Source of the DNA: Pelecanus crispus | Lineage: Eukaryota > Chordata > Aves > Pelecaniformes > Pelecanidae | Reading direction: 5' to 3' | Length of the DNA stretch: 64,000 nt | Assembly (NCBI RefSeq): GCF_030463565.1 | Contig: NC_134643.1 | Span: forward strand, 5,280,001 to 5,344,000 | Shown here: positions 50,001 to 63,229 of the stretch, piece after piece | How the letters are laid out: each line of letters begins with the position of its first letter | How positions within the stretch are numbered: position 1 is the first letter of the stretch | Position numbers and translations under genes: made by a program | The notes under the pieces: generated by a model | The model's input: only the letters and a program-made list of their open reading frames with translations | Database searches by the model: none | Told to the model about the DNA's origin: nothing

Positions 50001-53000
50001 GAGACTACATCCACATCTTTTTGTTCTATATTCCTTGATGGATCCATCTACGGAAGAGCAGGAATCCCTGCTGAGAAGCAGAACGCATCAGTCCAGGTGG
50101 AGTGTGACATTAAGGGATTTTACTTGCTTTAGGTAGCTGAGCAAGGTTTTGGGATACGGGTACGCTGCTCTCAAGTTTAGACTGGTTCTGAGATGTCCTT
50201 TCTCCCTGCAAAACAAGTGGGCTACGTGTCTGCAGACTGTCTGTCGGTCAGTGTTTGGAGTCTGTTAATGAGCCAATTGCAGAGAAAATACACATTCCAC
50301 TGGTTTTTTTTTTTTTTCTCTTCATCAATCTTCTAGATATCCTGGAAAATTAGTTATTTTACTTTTCCCTCTTAAAACTCAATCAGATGAGATCAGGTGT
50401 TTTCATATAACACAGCTGTGGTTTTTCACCACAGTTATCGTATCTCGTTTGCTGCTTAATGCAAATTCAATAATCGTATTGGTTCAGACTTCTACACTGC
50501 ATCGGCGTGTTTTTAACAGTAATATTTTACAAATCACTGCAGAAATGCGTAGGTTGCACACTGTTTTCAGAGGAATTTCCAACTTGAAAGCATGGTAAGC
50601 TTTCTTTATATTAGCTATAAAATCCTGAGGTGTAAAAGCCCGACAGGTCTATATCACTCTTCTCCCTTCAGATACCACACGTGCAACAATTTTATAGCAT
50701 CGTTCCAAGCCTCAAGTTGAGAGAAGTTATGACTTAAGGCTATTGAACATGTAGTTTTTCAGACAGCTGCAAGTTCTGCTATTTTTAAACACTTCTTCAC
50801 CTGCAACAAAAGCTCTAGTTATTCTGTGCAATAATGTATTCAGTAAACTTTGATTGAAAACATTTTTGATACTTTAGCTGCATTTTGCTAATAAAAAAGG
50901 AATGTGGAAGGAAATATTTTGTGAACTCAAATAGCTGAAGTCTTACAGCAACTTTCTCACAGAAATTCAGCTCCAAAGTGGAATCCATGCATAAGATGTT
51001 GTATTTCTAATAGATACGGTTGGTTTCCCCCCGCCGCCGCCCCGAGAATTATGAATGTCTGAGGCATGATTTAAAATGGAAATAGCATCGTAGCCTTCAC
51101 CATCATGTCACTATCAATTTGCTATAGTTAAACCATTCGGGGAGATAAAATAGATTCAATAGAGCTATCAGATAGTATCTCACAGTCTTTTTATTTAAAT
51201 GCGCCTCACTCAATGCAGAAGAGACCATGATGTATGTGCCTATGTATGTTACCGAAAGGGACTAAAGAGCCTGAGTGCTGCTGGTGCTCAGTGAGTTTTG
51301 GTTTTCTCTGTTAGCTGGTGGTTTTGCAAACCTCGTATATCCTTTTGCCCCATCTTAACTTTTACACATGTATTGCTTTGCTAAATCAGCATCGTGTTTA
51401 GCGACATTTTTTTTCCTGACAGCTCAGTCTTTTCAGCATTCTGGAATTTTCAGTTTTCCTAAGACCCTTCTAATTTGTGTGCAGTTTCCCCAGCTGGAAA
51501 CTGGAACCTGGTTTTGACGTACAGCTCTATATTATTTCCATGCAGTGCGTTATGGGTCTTCTAATACTAAAACTGACCTAAATGCTATGGTCAAATTTGT
51601 CATGCCTTTTTTCTCTGCCAGTGCATTCCTGTTACTAGTAGTTACCACTCCTAAGTATTCCCTGCTTCTCTTTCTAATTAACAGGTTTCTTGAAATGCAT
51701 TACATATTTTTTTTTCCTGTGTGCTGAGATCAGCTTACATTGTTCTAAGCATAATAGTTTATTTATGCATATATTTCTCATAGCTGTCATTTTCCATGAA
51801 CGTTTGCACCACACTTTAAATGTTCTACTTTCTGACAAGTTTCATTAAATGGGATCATCCTTGTTTTTAGAATATGCCACAATAGCAGCATGCCTAAATT
51901 ATATTCTTTTGGTTCCTTACTAGATATCTCTCTCTACTTGTTCATTACCACTTGTCTGCATTCTTCCAGCGTGTGTAATTTTTTGTCCAAGACTTTTCAA
52001 GTAAGATTTTGTGATATGGTCAGATATCAAACTTTAAAGCTTCTATTATAGTTTCCAGTTATCTATTATTTTTGTAGTTCTTTCAGAAGAATCTGAAAAT
52101 TGATCAAGTTATCTTTTTTCTTTTTTTTGCTGTCTAATCTTGTAGGTTTTTTTTTCTTAATACGTCCTAATTCTGTTATGGGTTGAAGTGGTAGTTGTTA
52201 GGGTCATTCTTTTGAAGTGTGTGTATATTCTGGACTTACTGATAATGTTAATTAGATACATGTAATAACAAGCAGCTTCAGTAATTAGTGAACTGATAGA
52301 GACAGCACAATAGTTTGACATGTCTTGCTGCTCGAGAAAATTCAAAATGATCTGGATGTTCTTTGTTTCAGTATCAAAAGAATGTTGCCTGCTATGTACA
52401 GGTTTCTTGGGTTCGGGATACATGCCATTTGGTACTGACTGGCTGTTTATAATTCTGGAATTTGCTAGTGATGGTTACAGTCTGAGACTACTCAGAATGG
52501 GAAAAAAAAAAAAAAAAGGGCAAACCAAAAATACAGTATGTTGGTTCTACATCACTGAAGAAGATTTTCTTCTATATAAATTTTATTATAGAAATGTGAT
52601 CTTCTCATATTAAGTGAGCAGGAGCAGCCGAAAATGGAAACTGCCCAAGAAGTTCAAAAAAAGTCAGCATAAAGTGCAGAGAGAGACAGACAGGTTTAAA
52701 GTGTTGCAGTTTGTATTTCCATCCCTGTTCGCCTTCCTGGAAACTTGCCCTGGGTTCGTACTTGGGACCAGCTGCACGTGGTAGCTGATACCGAGATGTG
52801 GCTGTAACCTATGACCACCCTTGCAGGCAAATGTTTTTCTCTAGAGTTCTTGCTAAAGAACAAGTATAAAATAATTTTCAGTCTTTTCTTACTAGAGGTT
52901 CCTTTTATTTCCCTAGTTTGTGTTCATCTGAAAAGGCAAAAGGGTTTTCCTTGCATAGCTGGACAGTGCAGGAGCCTTTGACTCTTAATTTGGCTGGCTG

Positions 53001-54927
53001 GTGTTATATCCAAACTCGATGGCTGCTGTGGTCCACTTTTAGCGTATCTTAGAGGTTTGAATGTTTGTGTCTCCTTAACATCGAGAAAAGTTTTGACACG
53101 TTATCTTGACACTGTTGCATCAGTGCTAACTGCATTTTTTTTCATCAAACAGAAGATTTACTATTATATCCAATTACTTTTCCATATTAAATGTGCTTAT
53201 CTTGGCTTACATAACTCTTTACCCACTGATGTGGCTTAAAGTAATTTTATCACCTCCACTTAACCTTTGGTGTGCATGAGTTTAAATATATGTCCAGTGG
53301 AGGCTCACCTGCTGCGATCTGCGCAGTGGTCTCTCGTGGGGGGGAGCTTCATAAAAAACCAGACTGGTGAAAATCAGGCTCACAACACAGATTGGAAATT
53401 TAAGTGATGTGTGAGGAAGGGTGCCTCACTCCTCAAAAGACACGCTTTTGATCTCTCAGCTTTTTCTATACTATTTTTCTACTTACTTTTGGTTAGCTGC
53501 ACCCTGAAAAATATCCCAGCTTTGCTGATGCGGAACAGGGCAAAAGAGAGGTAGATCTGGACGCAGAAAGCCCAGGGCTTGTAACAGTATGTAGTAAATA
53601 AAACGGCTGTCGGGGTTGCTAGGAACTCATCTCTTTCTTTGAAATTAGCAGCACCTGTAGGTACTCCCAACCCTGCAGGTTTATACCTAGTTTTAGCATC
53701 CTGATTTCAAACCATTGTGCTCGATAAAGATCGCAGAAGACAGTGTCCGTATCAAAGCCTGAGCGAGCATCCCGCTTTCGTTCTCCAGCGTCACCATCTA
53801 GATGAGTGTCTGATAGATTGCCGCCTCTCAGGAGGCTTGTGAGGTAGTAGGAAAGTTACTGTAATCTACAGCACGTACAAAAAAAACTTGCTTCAGGACT
53901 GCCAGCCTGCATTTATGTTTTACAGTGAATGATCTCTGTCATTTAAAACCACATATATTTAATATTTCTCAAGAATAGAATGAGGGGTTTTTTTATTCCT
54001 ACTATAAAAATGAAAGCAGGACGATCACCATTTACCCCCAGTTTTAAAAAAGGTGTCACTAAAGTGGAAAGACAGGAGTTTTAACCTAGCCTGCGTTTGC
54101 CCCTTTCATGCTGTTCACCTTGCTCCTCTGCATACCTGGAGAGCACAGCGTCTGCTCTTACCTAAATTTTATGGCTATGATCTAATCTAAAATATCTGGG
54201 TCCTTGTGGCGGTAGTGTTTTGCAGGTAACAAAAATTATTTATGAGTTAATCATTAGAGAGCTATTGAATAACTTGTGAATTTGGGGAGAAGGCAGTGCT
54301 CAGACTTTCAAAACTGTGGTTCATTTGTATAAGTTGAAATACTTAAAACTTTGCTCAAAAAAAAAGCATTAAAGCGGGATCTCCTTTCATTCTTCCTTTG
54401 CTCCTTTTATTCTCCCGTATTAAGGTAGGAAAGCCAAGGGATGTAAAGGAGGGTCTGCCTACCTCGTGTCTGCAAGAGGCCAGTCTTGAGAACCTCTGTT
54501 TTTATAGCGATGAAATTGTGCTGCTGAAATAGTTCCCCCAAACACATAAAATTAGAACGATTGCACTGAAACCAGATTGTGAAAATCCGCTCTCTCAGGA
54601 AGAGTTTTCTTTTATTTGTTCCTTTTAAAATCCCAGTTGTAATGGGGGGGGCGACGTGTCATTTGGTGGGTTTTTTTTTTCCTTTAAGAAAAAAGGAATG
54701 GTGAGGGAGCTGTCAGAAATTTCTATGCTACAGTTTTTGGTTGTGCTGAGCTCCTTTGCCTCCTAGTCTGCTTCCCCTTTCCCTTTTCCACTCGGCCATC
54801 TGAAACTGGAATTTTGAAAAAAAAAACAAAACCATCAGCCAGCCTCCCCTTGGTGCCTGGGATAGCATTTATTTAGCTGGTTTATTGCCAGGAGCCAGTC
54901 AGCAGTATTTTGGGGGTATTTACCATC

Positions 54928-54947
54928 GGGGCGGGGGGGGGGGGGGG
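54928..54947. repeat. Poly-G run
   Basis: GGGGC is followed by 15 consecutive G, in TAF3 intron 2. It could form G-quadruplex structure, and its exact length is prone to sequencing error. Confidence 0.85.
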
Positions 54948-55504
54948 AAATCAGTTTTCTTGTTAAAATGTATCAAATAATGAATCAGATTTTTTTTAAT
55001 TTGATTTAGATTATTTTGTAGCCTGTTTGCTTTTAAAGGTGTTTCTAGTATCACCTCGTTATATCCATCGTAACGCATGAGAAAACTAAGTTGGCTCTTA
55101 AGAAAAGCAGTGCTTTAGTATGGGATCCTAAACAGATTAGTCTTCGGGAATATCTTCGCTAGATGGGTCCTGTGAGTGAGCACGAAACAATTCAGACCTC
55201 AGACATTGCTTTTTAAATTTCTTTGAACTACGACTGTCCTTTTGAAAAGATTAGTTGCCATCTCATTGAAAAATGCACGCCTACCGCAATGCCGCGCTGG
55301 CCTATTCATCCTGCGGAAAGTTGGCTTAATTCGGTTTTGTGAGAGTGCCTGATTTTTAAGCAGAAATGATCCTGAAATACCGATGCCTGGTTTTGTGTCC
55401 TGTTTGGTCTTCGTGCAATAATTCAGTATTATTTTGATGCCTCGGCAGAGGGCACTGTTGTAGCATTAAAGGCACTTGAAAGTCTCATCTCCAGCTTTTC
55501 TTGA

Positions 55505-55530
55505 TTTTTTTTTTTTTTTTTTTTTTTTTT
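55505..55530. repeat. Poly-T run of 26
   Basis: A homopolymer of T is interrupted only at its ends. No retroposon body could be recognised on either side, so it is best called a simple repeat. Other T-runs of about 19 are at 18546-18564 and 39172-39190. Confidence 0.85.
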
Positions 55531-56585
55531 ATTTTGGAAAGTGTTTAATGTTCTCCATGTAATTAAATTCAGTTCCCTGTATAATTAGCAATGGAGCCTT
55601 ATTCTTTGTGCTACTGCTGTGGATGGTATTATTTTTGTCTCTATTTGCCTTCAGTCAATGCAAAATACTGTTGCCTATCAAAAACATAGAAAGTTTTATT
55701 GCTATCTCTCAAAGCTAAGCAATATTTAAAGGTGGAAATATATAACTGTACAGTTAGTTTCATTTAGTTGCTCAGAGTAAATAGGAAATCTTTAAAATTC
55801 CTGCTCGTGGCTTGGGAAATAGCAGAGTTAATACACCATAATAATTTTACTTTTGTATCCAAATGTGTATTGTAATATTTTTGGATTGTCAGTACTTGCA
55901 TGTTGTTAAAAATATATACGCAAACCTGTAATATTTAATTATGTGGGAAACTTACTGATTTTATTTGGCAGATTTTTTTTTCCCTCTTTAATTTGTTTTC
56001 CTCTGCATCTTTGCAAGAAGTTGTACTGTATTGGTGCCATTTAGCATATTGAAATATTAATAACAGAGTGATCAGGCATACTTACTTTTCATTAATTGCA
56101 AATGCAAAGTAATTACCATGACCTAGAAGTAGTTTGCTTGTCCAAATACCTGTAAACATTCTAGTTTTTTTTATGATTTATGAAGACCAGCTACAAAACA
56201 TTGTGTCGGAAAGAAATAATTTTCTGAGGTACTAGAGATCTTAAATCTGAATGCTTACATTACATTGGAATGCTCTTACTGCTTGTGAAGAGAAGATATT
56301 TGGAAGATGGAAGTCTGTTAATAGTCTGATATGTTTGGCTTTTAAATTGGCAAATACGTACAGAATTAATTACAAAAAACATGTTCTAGTTTTCTTTCGG
56401 AACACCACTCTTTGTCTGTAACTGCTTGAGTTACACAAACAACCCGGAGAAGTTTGCGTTAAAGATCGAGGGATACGCTCTGCCACTGACTGGCAGGACA
56501 CTCTTCCATTCATTTAAAAATCAACCACAAAAGACATCATCTCCAAAAATCTCTGTTGCCTTAGAAATAGCAGGGAATATTTTTT

Positions 56586-56600
56586 GGGGGGGGGGGGGGG
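56586..56600. repeat. Poly-G run of 15
   Basis: TTTTT is followed by 15 G. It lies about 100 bp left of the CpG-rich islet at 56700. Confidence 0.85.
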
Positions 56601-56699
56601 CGTAGTTGGAAATGTAAATGAAGTTACTGACACAGTCAGGAGGATTGCGAGGGAAGGAGCACCAAAGAGTTTGAAATGAAAGCGTACAGTACGGATCCA

Positions 56700-56890
56700 T
56701 ACGTCTCTTCACTTCCAGGGCTTCCATGGAAATCCTGGGGTCGGGGCCTGATCCTGCTGCGGATCCGGTCCCTTCGTGGTCTCTAGGAACCGGGGGCCTC
56801 GTGCTCTCCAGGCTCCGCCGGCCGACCGCCCGGCTGCGTGCGGCGGGACTCGTGTCTCAAGGCCAATGCCGCTGTCTAAAGTCGCCGCTA
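56700..56890. promoter_or_regulatory. CpG-rich islet in TAF3 intron 2
   Basis: I count about 19 CpG dinucleotides in 190 bp, in a region that is otherwise AT-rich and CpG-poor. No exon of TAF3 or another gene is evident. It could be an orphan CpG island, an enhancer or a cryptic promoter. Confidence 0.5.
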
Positions 56891-57339
56891 GGATTGCAGC
56901 TGGAAACAGCAGCTTGAAATAACAAAGGCAAAAGTTGGTCGCGTTGTTTTTTGTCCGTGCAGTGCCATGCAACTGGCTTTGACTTTCACCGAGAGAGGCG
57001 ATTGCCTCCAAAAAAAAAGCATAGTAATATTGCTGTGCAGAGGGTTGTAACGATCTGGCGTTGCATATTTTCTGAGGGGACTAATACGGTGCCCAAGAAG
57101 ACTCTAATTAAATGTATGGTTTTGTTCTTTAAAGCTTTCTTTCATATCGTTTCCTATTTATTAGTGTCTCCTTAATCTGCTTGGTAGGCTAATATTCAAG
57201 CAAATTCTTGTTTCATCTGAAACATTAATACTGATGTACTGCTCCTGTATCATCTCTGTAGCTGTTATCTGTTGTATGTTTTCCCCATGAGAGGCTATCG
57301 CAGGTTTTTAGTCCAGACTGTTTGTATTCGACAAGGTCA

Positions 57340-57367
57340 AGATAAAACTTATCTCTTATAGATAAGT
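57340..57367. promoter_or_regulatory. Cluster of three GATA motifs
   Basis: AGATAA at 57340-57345 is followed by a perfect 8-bp inverted repeat, ACTTATCT (57347-57354) and AGATAAGT (57360-57367), with a 5-bp spacer. That makes three WGATAR-type sites in 28 bp. Function is inferred only from motif density. Confidence 0.4.
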
Positions 57368-58977
57368 CAAGTGCATTAGGATCGATACAGTTACAGTAAA
57401 ATACATCGGCAATATTTATTGCCAAGGTCCTAATGAATTTTTAAAGCTTGTAAGACTCTGTCAGTGTAGCGTGGATGCCCTAAATGGTTGGTTGTAACAG
57501 GGCCTATGCAATTATAGAGTTAGTACTTTTTAAAAATAAAAAATTTACAACTTTTATGTTTTTTAACAGGGATGGAGCTTTATGCTCCTCCTCCCTCAAA
57601 TCCTAGCAGATTCTTGAGACACGATCAAAATAAGTGTTTGCTTTCCATTCACTTGGGTGTCTGTACAGGGATTTATGAGGCTTATCCCCAAGTTACCTGT
57701 TATGATTATAAAGTTGCTCTATTTTTAGCACTCTAATAGGTTTTTTTGGAATTTTACCTTCCATTTTTTATTGACAAGATAATTGTCTTGGTGTTGGCTT
57801 TGACTGAGTGGCGTAGGCCAGTTCCATTGGTGATATAAACTTCCCTAGGTACATATTTATGCAGTTAAATCAATAAGTATTTCATAATCTCTCTAAATAC
57901 TTATGTAACTTAATAATTCCAGCCATTATGATGCATCTACTTAAATATGTATTTTATGTAGGGGCATTTAAAAATGCAAATTACAGGGATTATTTTCCTT
58001 CAGGCTTTGTATTTTTCTGTTGCATCAGATAGAGAGTAAGAAAATTAACCCACAAAAAATCCTACTAAAGTAATGCTGAAGATCTGACTTATATCCGGTA
58101 AAGATAATTTGTTGATAAGACGGCATGGTTCACTCAAAACTCATTTTGCTTTCTCTGTTTTCTGTAGCTGATCTTTTAAACCACGCGATGCGGCCACGGT
58201 AGCGTAAGGACTAAGTTAAGGGGAAAGTTTCCACCTTTGCCACAGTCACTTACTTTTGGGTCTTTAGTGATGCCCCGGTGTCGTCTTTTGTAGGTGTTTT
58301 CTACCCCTCCTGGCTCAAGAGCACCCAAAGATTGCTTCTGTGTATTTTTAATACTTTGAAATTCAAAATCAGGATTGATAATACTGTGTTCGGAAGCGGC
58401 TGTGTAGCTTCTCTTCGTCTTTACCATGGAGGTTTGATACCTGACACTTTTAATTTAATTTAATTAGGGAGGCAGAACCCCATCTTGGTGTTCATTAAGG
58501 GGATTATTCATCAAAGTTATTGCTTGCTTGATGGAGAATAACAATATCACTCGCAATGGCTGATGTTGCTCTCATAATTACATTACTTTCTACTATTTTT
58601 CTCTCCAGGGCTTTGTACTTAGTCTCTTTATTTGAAAATTTTAAATTGAGGGAAGCGTAAACTTCTGGTATAGCAAATTCACGAGGGCCACATTTATTTT
58701 AGTCTAGTAGCTTTATGTTGTGTAAATGCTTCATTGAATTTTTTTTTTTCTGCTTTTTATTGGTTCTCTGCGCTGTCTTTAAATATTTGTATTTCTTTCA
58801 AGCTTAGCTGCACTTCGGCTCGGGGCCTGAGGTTTCTGGCTGCCTGTTTGCTGATGTAGCTGAACTCCACCGTGCTGCAGTCCTGCAGAGATCGCTGCAG
58901 TAAGGAAGCCTCTGCGGAGCAGGGAGTCACCGTGGGGTTTGCTGGAACAGAGTCGAAATCTAATGTAAAATTAATAA

Positions 58978-59003
58978 GGGGCGGGGGGGGGGGGGGGGGG
59001 GGG
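58978..59003. repeat. Poly-G run (GGGGC plus 21 G)
   Basis: This is the longest G-run in the window. It has the same GGGGCG entry as the run at 54928. Its exact length should not be trusted. Confidence 0.85.
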
Positions 59004-62000
59004 AGAGCAGACTGTTTGCAAAAGTTATCTTTTGTAACACAGCCCTAATCAAATATTCAGAAAATGACAGCTTTAAAAATAGAACAATTGTCCTTTTAAA
59101 ACATGGCTAGTTTGGTTAATTTACCCCCAAGTATCCGGTGTCTGTGACGCAGAAAAACCCGTATCTACTAAGGGGGGAAAAAAGAGCATTGCAGAAAAGG
59201 TGACAAGTTTTCACCTCTTCCCTCAGAGAACATTTTAATTCCACTTTAATCAGCATGCCAATAAAAGAGTACTTGGCTTTCAAGGGGAAACAAATCAAAA
59301 TATGCATTTATCAGTCACGAGGCAGAATTGAATCGCTCACAACTGATGAACTCCAAAAGGAATGAAACTAGTACTATCACACTGCCTTGGTGGTTTGCTT
59401 TGTACTATCAAAGAGCTGGTACTATCTTTTTCTGCCACATCCACTGTTTGTCTGTCATCCCTAATTATGGCCTTTCAAAAGAAACGCTTCATAATTGCTG
59501 TTAATAGTTAAAATAAAAAATTTCACATCTAGATAACTAAACTAGTGTTCTGCTGTGTGCAGATTTGTATGTTCTGCAGCTGCCAGAATAACTGGAGGAA
59601 AAAAAAAAATTAGCCAGAGATGAGGCAGAGGAAAGAGAAAGAGGTTGCAAAGTGGTACTGTCAGTGTTATCATACAGGGCTGCTGCAAGGGCATGTCACA
59701 GGCCTGTCTTATTAAAATAAAAGTTTATTTTCCACTAGGAGAGGAGACTTCAGGTTCGCGTTGCGCTGCACAGGTGGGCTCTCATTTCAGACTCCTCTCT
59801 GCCACTCCAGTTAAGAAAGAAGAGACCGAAGTGGAAAGAAGTGTTTTTTTTTTGTTTTTTTTTTATTGAAGCAAAGTTGGATGTTGTTTCACATACGGGT
59901 GTTTCTAGGTTGTGGGAATTGGTTGCTCTGGGTTTTCTGCTTGTTTAGCATGAGGCGAACGCATTGCTCACTTTATTGATATTAAACAGTGTCGTCCTGA
60001 TGGTTACAGTAGTTAGACTACAGCATTATACACAAAGCTGAATCTTTCTGGTGAGAGAAACTGCATTCTTTGCGCTTATCTTGCTCCCTGCGCTGGAATT
60101 TACATGCGTAACTACCAGTGCATCAAGATGAGTTTTTTGCCTTTGTGTGGTTTGCATCTCAATGAGGGCGGAGAGGTGCAGTCTGTTTAGCTTTCCTTCT
60201 CCCTGCCCTGAAAAATGGTTAAAACTCACCTCATACTTTATTTATGCTTTGTTCCATCCGACTTCTCTTCTGCTAGTAAGGATTTATGAGGCCAGAAAGC
60301 AAGAGCCAAACTGCTCTTCTGTTTCATTTTCTCCATTTCTCGTCCTTGTTTGCTTTCTTTCTTGCTCCCTGTGCAGAATGCGCTTCCCCCCGCCTGACTG
60401 CGTACCCCTTTAGGGCAGGGCTCGGGCAGATCCCGAGATGCTCGGCTCCCCTAACACAGCACCGGGCCTTGTTAAAAATCCGTGCCTCCACTCCGGTGTC
60501 CTGGGATTGCAGCCTGAAGCTGGGTGTGCAAAATACCAGCCTTGGCGTGAGTTTGATGTGCAAAAACACCAGGATCTGACCTCTAGTCTCTCCTTTTCCC
60601 CTTCCTGTGGTTCCACAGTATCTCGCTTGTGTTGCCCCAGTCTGGGGAGCTTTCTGCTCTCCTCCATCCCACTGAGCTCCATCCTCTCTTCAGATCTCAC
60701 CTCCTGACCTCCTTTTTTTTCCCCCCAAAGTCGATTAGACAAGGGAGGTACGCTGTCATGTGGATGGTATATACAAATAAATTGCATTGTATTTTTTCTC
60801 TTTTACGGTTGATTTTAATCTTGTGCTTCAAAAGCACGCTAGTAGCGGTTGCAGGTAAAAGAAATATAAAGTAGGATCGTTAAAGTGCGTGTTTGGGTCA
60901 CGCGTTTGTGAAAATGAATGTGTTGACGTTGCCTGAATAGATAGGAGAACGTGTGATGCTCTGAAATTAAAAAGTGGGGAGAAACAAGGTAGAAATGTGA
61001 TGGCGGGGAAGCAGCTCTCGTCTCTTCCATTCGCGGGCGGTAACGTCAGTCATAGGGCAGTAGCAGTAAAGGGGTTTGTGTGCTCAGCTATTAATTTCAG
61101 GACTGCTTATATGCAATTGATGTGAAGCTAAGTGTGCTTGATGTAAAAGATATGTTGCATAGCTTTGGAAGATGAAGTTTAGGAAAACCAAGCAGAACTG
61201 TAAATAATAATAAGTTTATAAAAATACTCTTACGGCTGCAGATAAATGACTTAGGATTATAACTTGCTGTTGCTTAAATAAACAATTGACTTTACAAACA
61301 ACAGATAACCAAAACAGAAACTGAAAGTGTTCAAAATAACCTTACTTTTTAAAGGAGAACTAAAGGAGAATTGCAAAGTTTTGCATGGAGGTTCTTGCCT
61401 TTCACGTACGCGTTTGCATTCGTGCTTTTGTCACACAGACCTTCTCAGACTTCATGCTCTCATACATGTTGCCCAATTTTCTGATGCTTTACTGCACTCA
61501 GGAAATATTTATATATCCATTCTGGGAAAACATGGAAACATTACTTCTCTGTTAGGTAGTTTTGCTCAAGAAGTAAGCTACTGAAGGTGTTAGTGTATTC
61601 TGTATCTGACCTACTTGGATTATTGTATGTACAGGGTACTAAACTCTTAAATTAAAATGTTTGTACTGCTATGTGTGACTTTAGATAGCTCTGTGTTTTC
61701 CAGAGAGCTGATGATTAGAAAAATGATGAATCATTAGAGAGCACTAAGGAAGGTAAGTCACATGAAGCTTGGAGGAGGAGGACTACTAGGTAAAGGATGA
61801 GTCAGAAGCTGACAAAGTTCTTCAGAATTTGGTAATTAACAGAAGTGAAAATAGGAGTAAGCGGAGCTGCAATGACAAAGATCACTAGCTGCTTTTAAGA
61901 ATGCAGAAAATCAAGTGCTGTAATTTTGGGTCTCTATCCTGATAGAGGGTTTGGTTTGTTATCCTGTGTGCGATAGGTAAATTCCAACTATATCACAGAA

Positions 62001-63229
62001 AAGTATGAAATGTCCTTTGGAGGACAACTGTAGAACATCCTACCCCAAAGGAAAAAAAAAAACCCAAAACACGTTTTCCCTTAACTTTCCCTGCAAGGCT
62101 TGTGTGCTGAATCATAAGGCTGTAGAATAGACTTCTTTGTGAGAGCCACAGCTCCATTATTATTAAATGTGTTGAATTATTTCCAAGTTTTTCACAAACT
62201 TTGGAGTTTTTTGGCAATACGTTTCCTGCGTTTAATGGTACTTTTTTGGGGTGGGAGAAAAAAGGATGCATTTTATACTGTTGTCTTTAGGAAGTAAATG
62301 CCTAATTTATCTTTACCTCCCCTGTACTTCTACCTATACTGCTTTTGGTGTTTTGTTTTCTTTTTATTTTCTTTTTTCTTTTAAGTAAGCATGTAAGATG
62401 ATTAGATACTTGTGTCACAACTTTGGCCAGTGAGTTCTGCCCTCGCGGGTCTAATTAGCTGCCCTGTTACATTGCCGTATTACGTTGTTTGGCATGTAAC
62501 AGCCACCTATTATTATTTTTTCCTTATCCTCCTATAAAGGGAAACCACAATAATTGTAAGGGGCCTCTGATTTTGTAGCCCTTTCGCTGGATGTGTTTGT
62601 GTATGTTACTTCAGTATTCTCAAGTAATTTCTATTATGCTTCTCACGGCCAAATCTTGTTCGCAGTAAGATTAGTGGGAAATGTCCCCCTTATTTCTTTG
62701 GGGGCAGATCTTGCTCCTGTGCATTTATAACTTCAAAGATGGCAATAGGTAGCTGGTCCCCGTCATTGGAGCGAAACACACTTGAGTGAAAGGTTGGAAA
62801 GAGATGGCAATGCTGAGAAATGTCTCTGAATGTCAAAATCAATTAAAATACTACTTTATTTAAATTACTGATTTCATGGCATTATTCTAATTCATGGAGC
62901 CTTTTAAAGCCATGAGTTCCATTTGGAAATATTAACAATAAAAAAGCATTGGGTGCCTGAAAGCTGTGGGTTTGGGGGGTTTTATTATTGGTTTTTTTAG
63001 GAGATGAGTAACTTGGAGTCCATCTAGTTTATGAAAGCGTAGACAGAAGATGTAAGATACGGGAATACGAAGGAGAGATTGATTCAAGACCCTTTCCTTG
63101 CTGCTTTTTAATCTGCTGCAATTACTGTTTATTCTTAACCCTATAAGTAAATGAAGTTGGGAACTCAGCTGTCCCTTACCAGTAAAAAAACCCAAGAAAC
63201 AAAACTTTGATGCCTTGGGTTTCAGAGAA

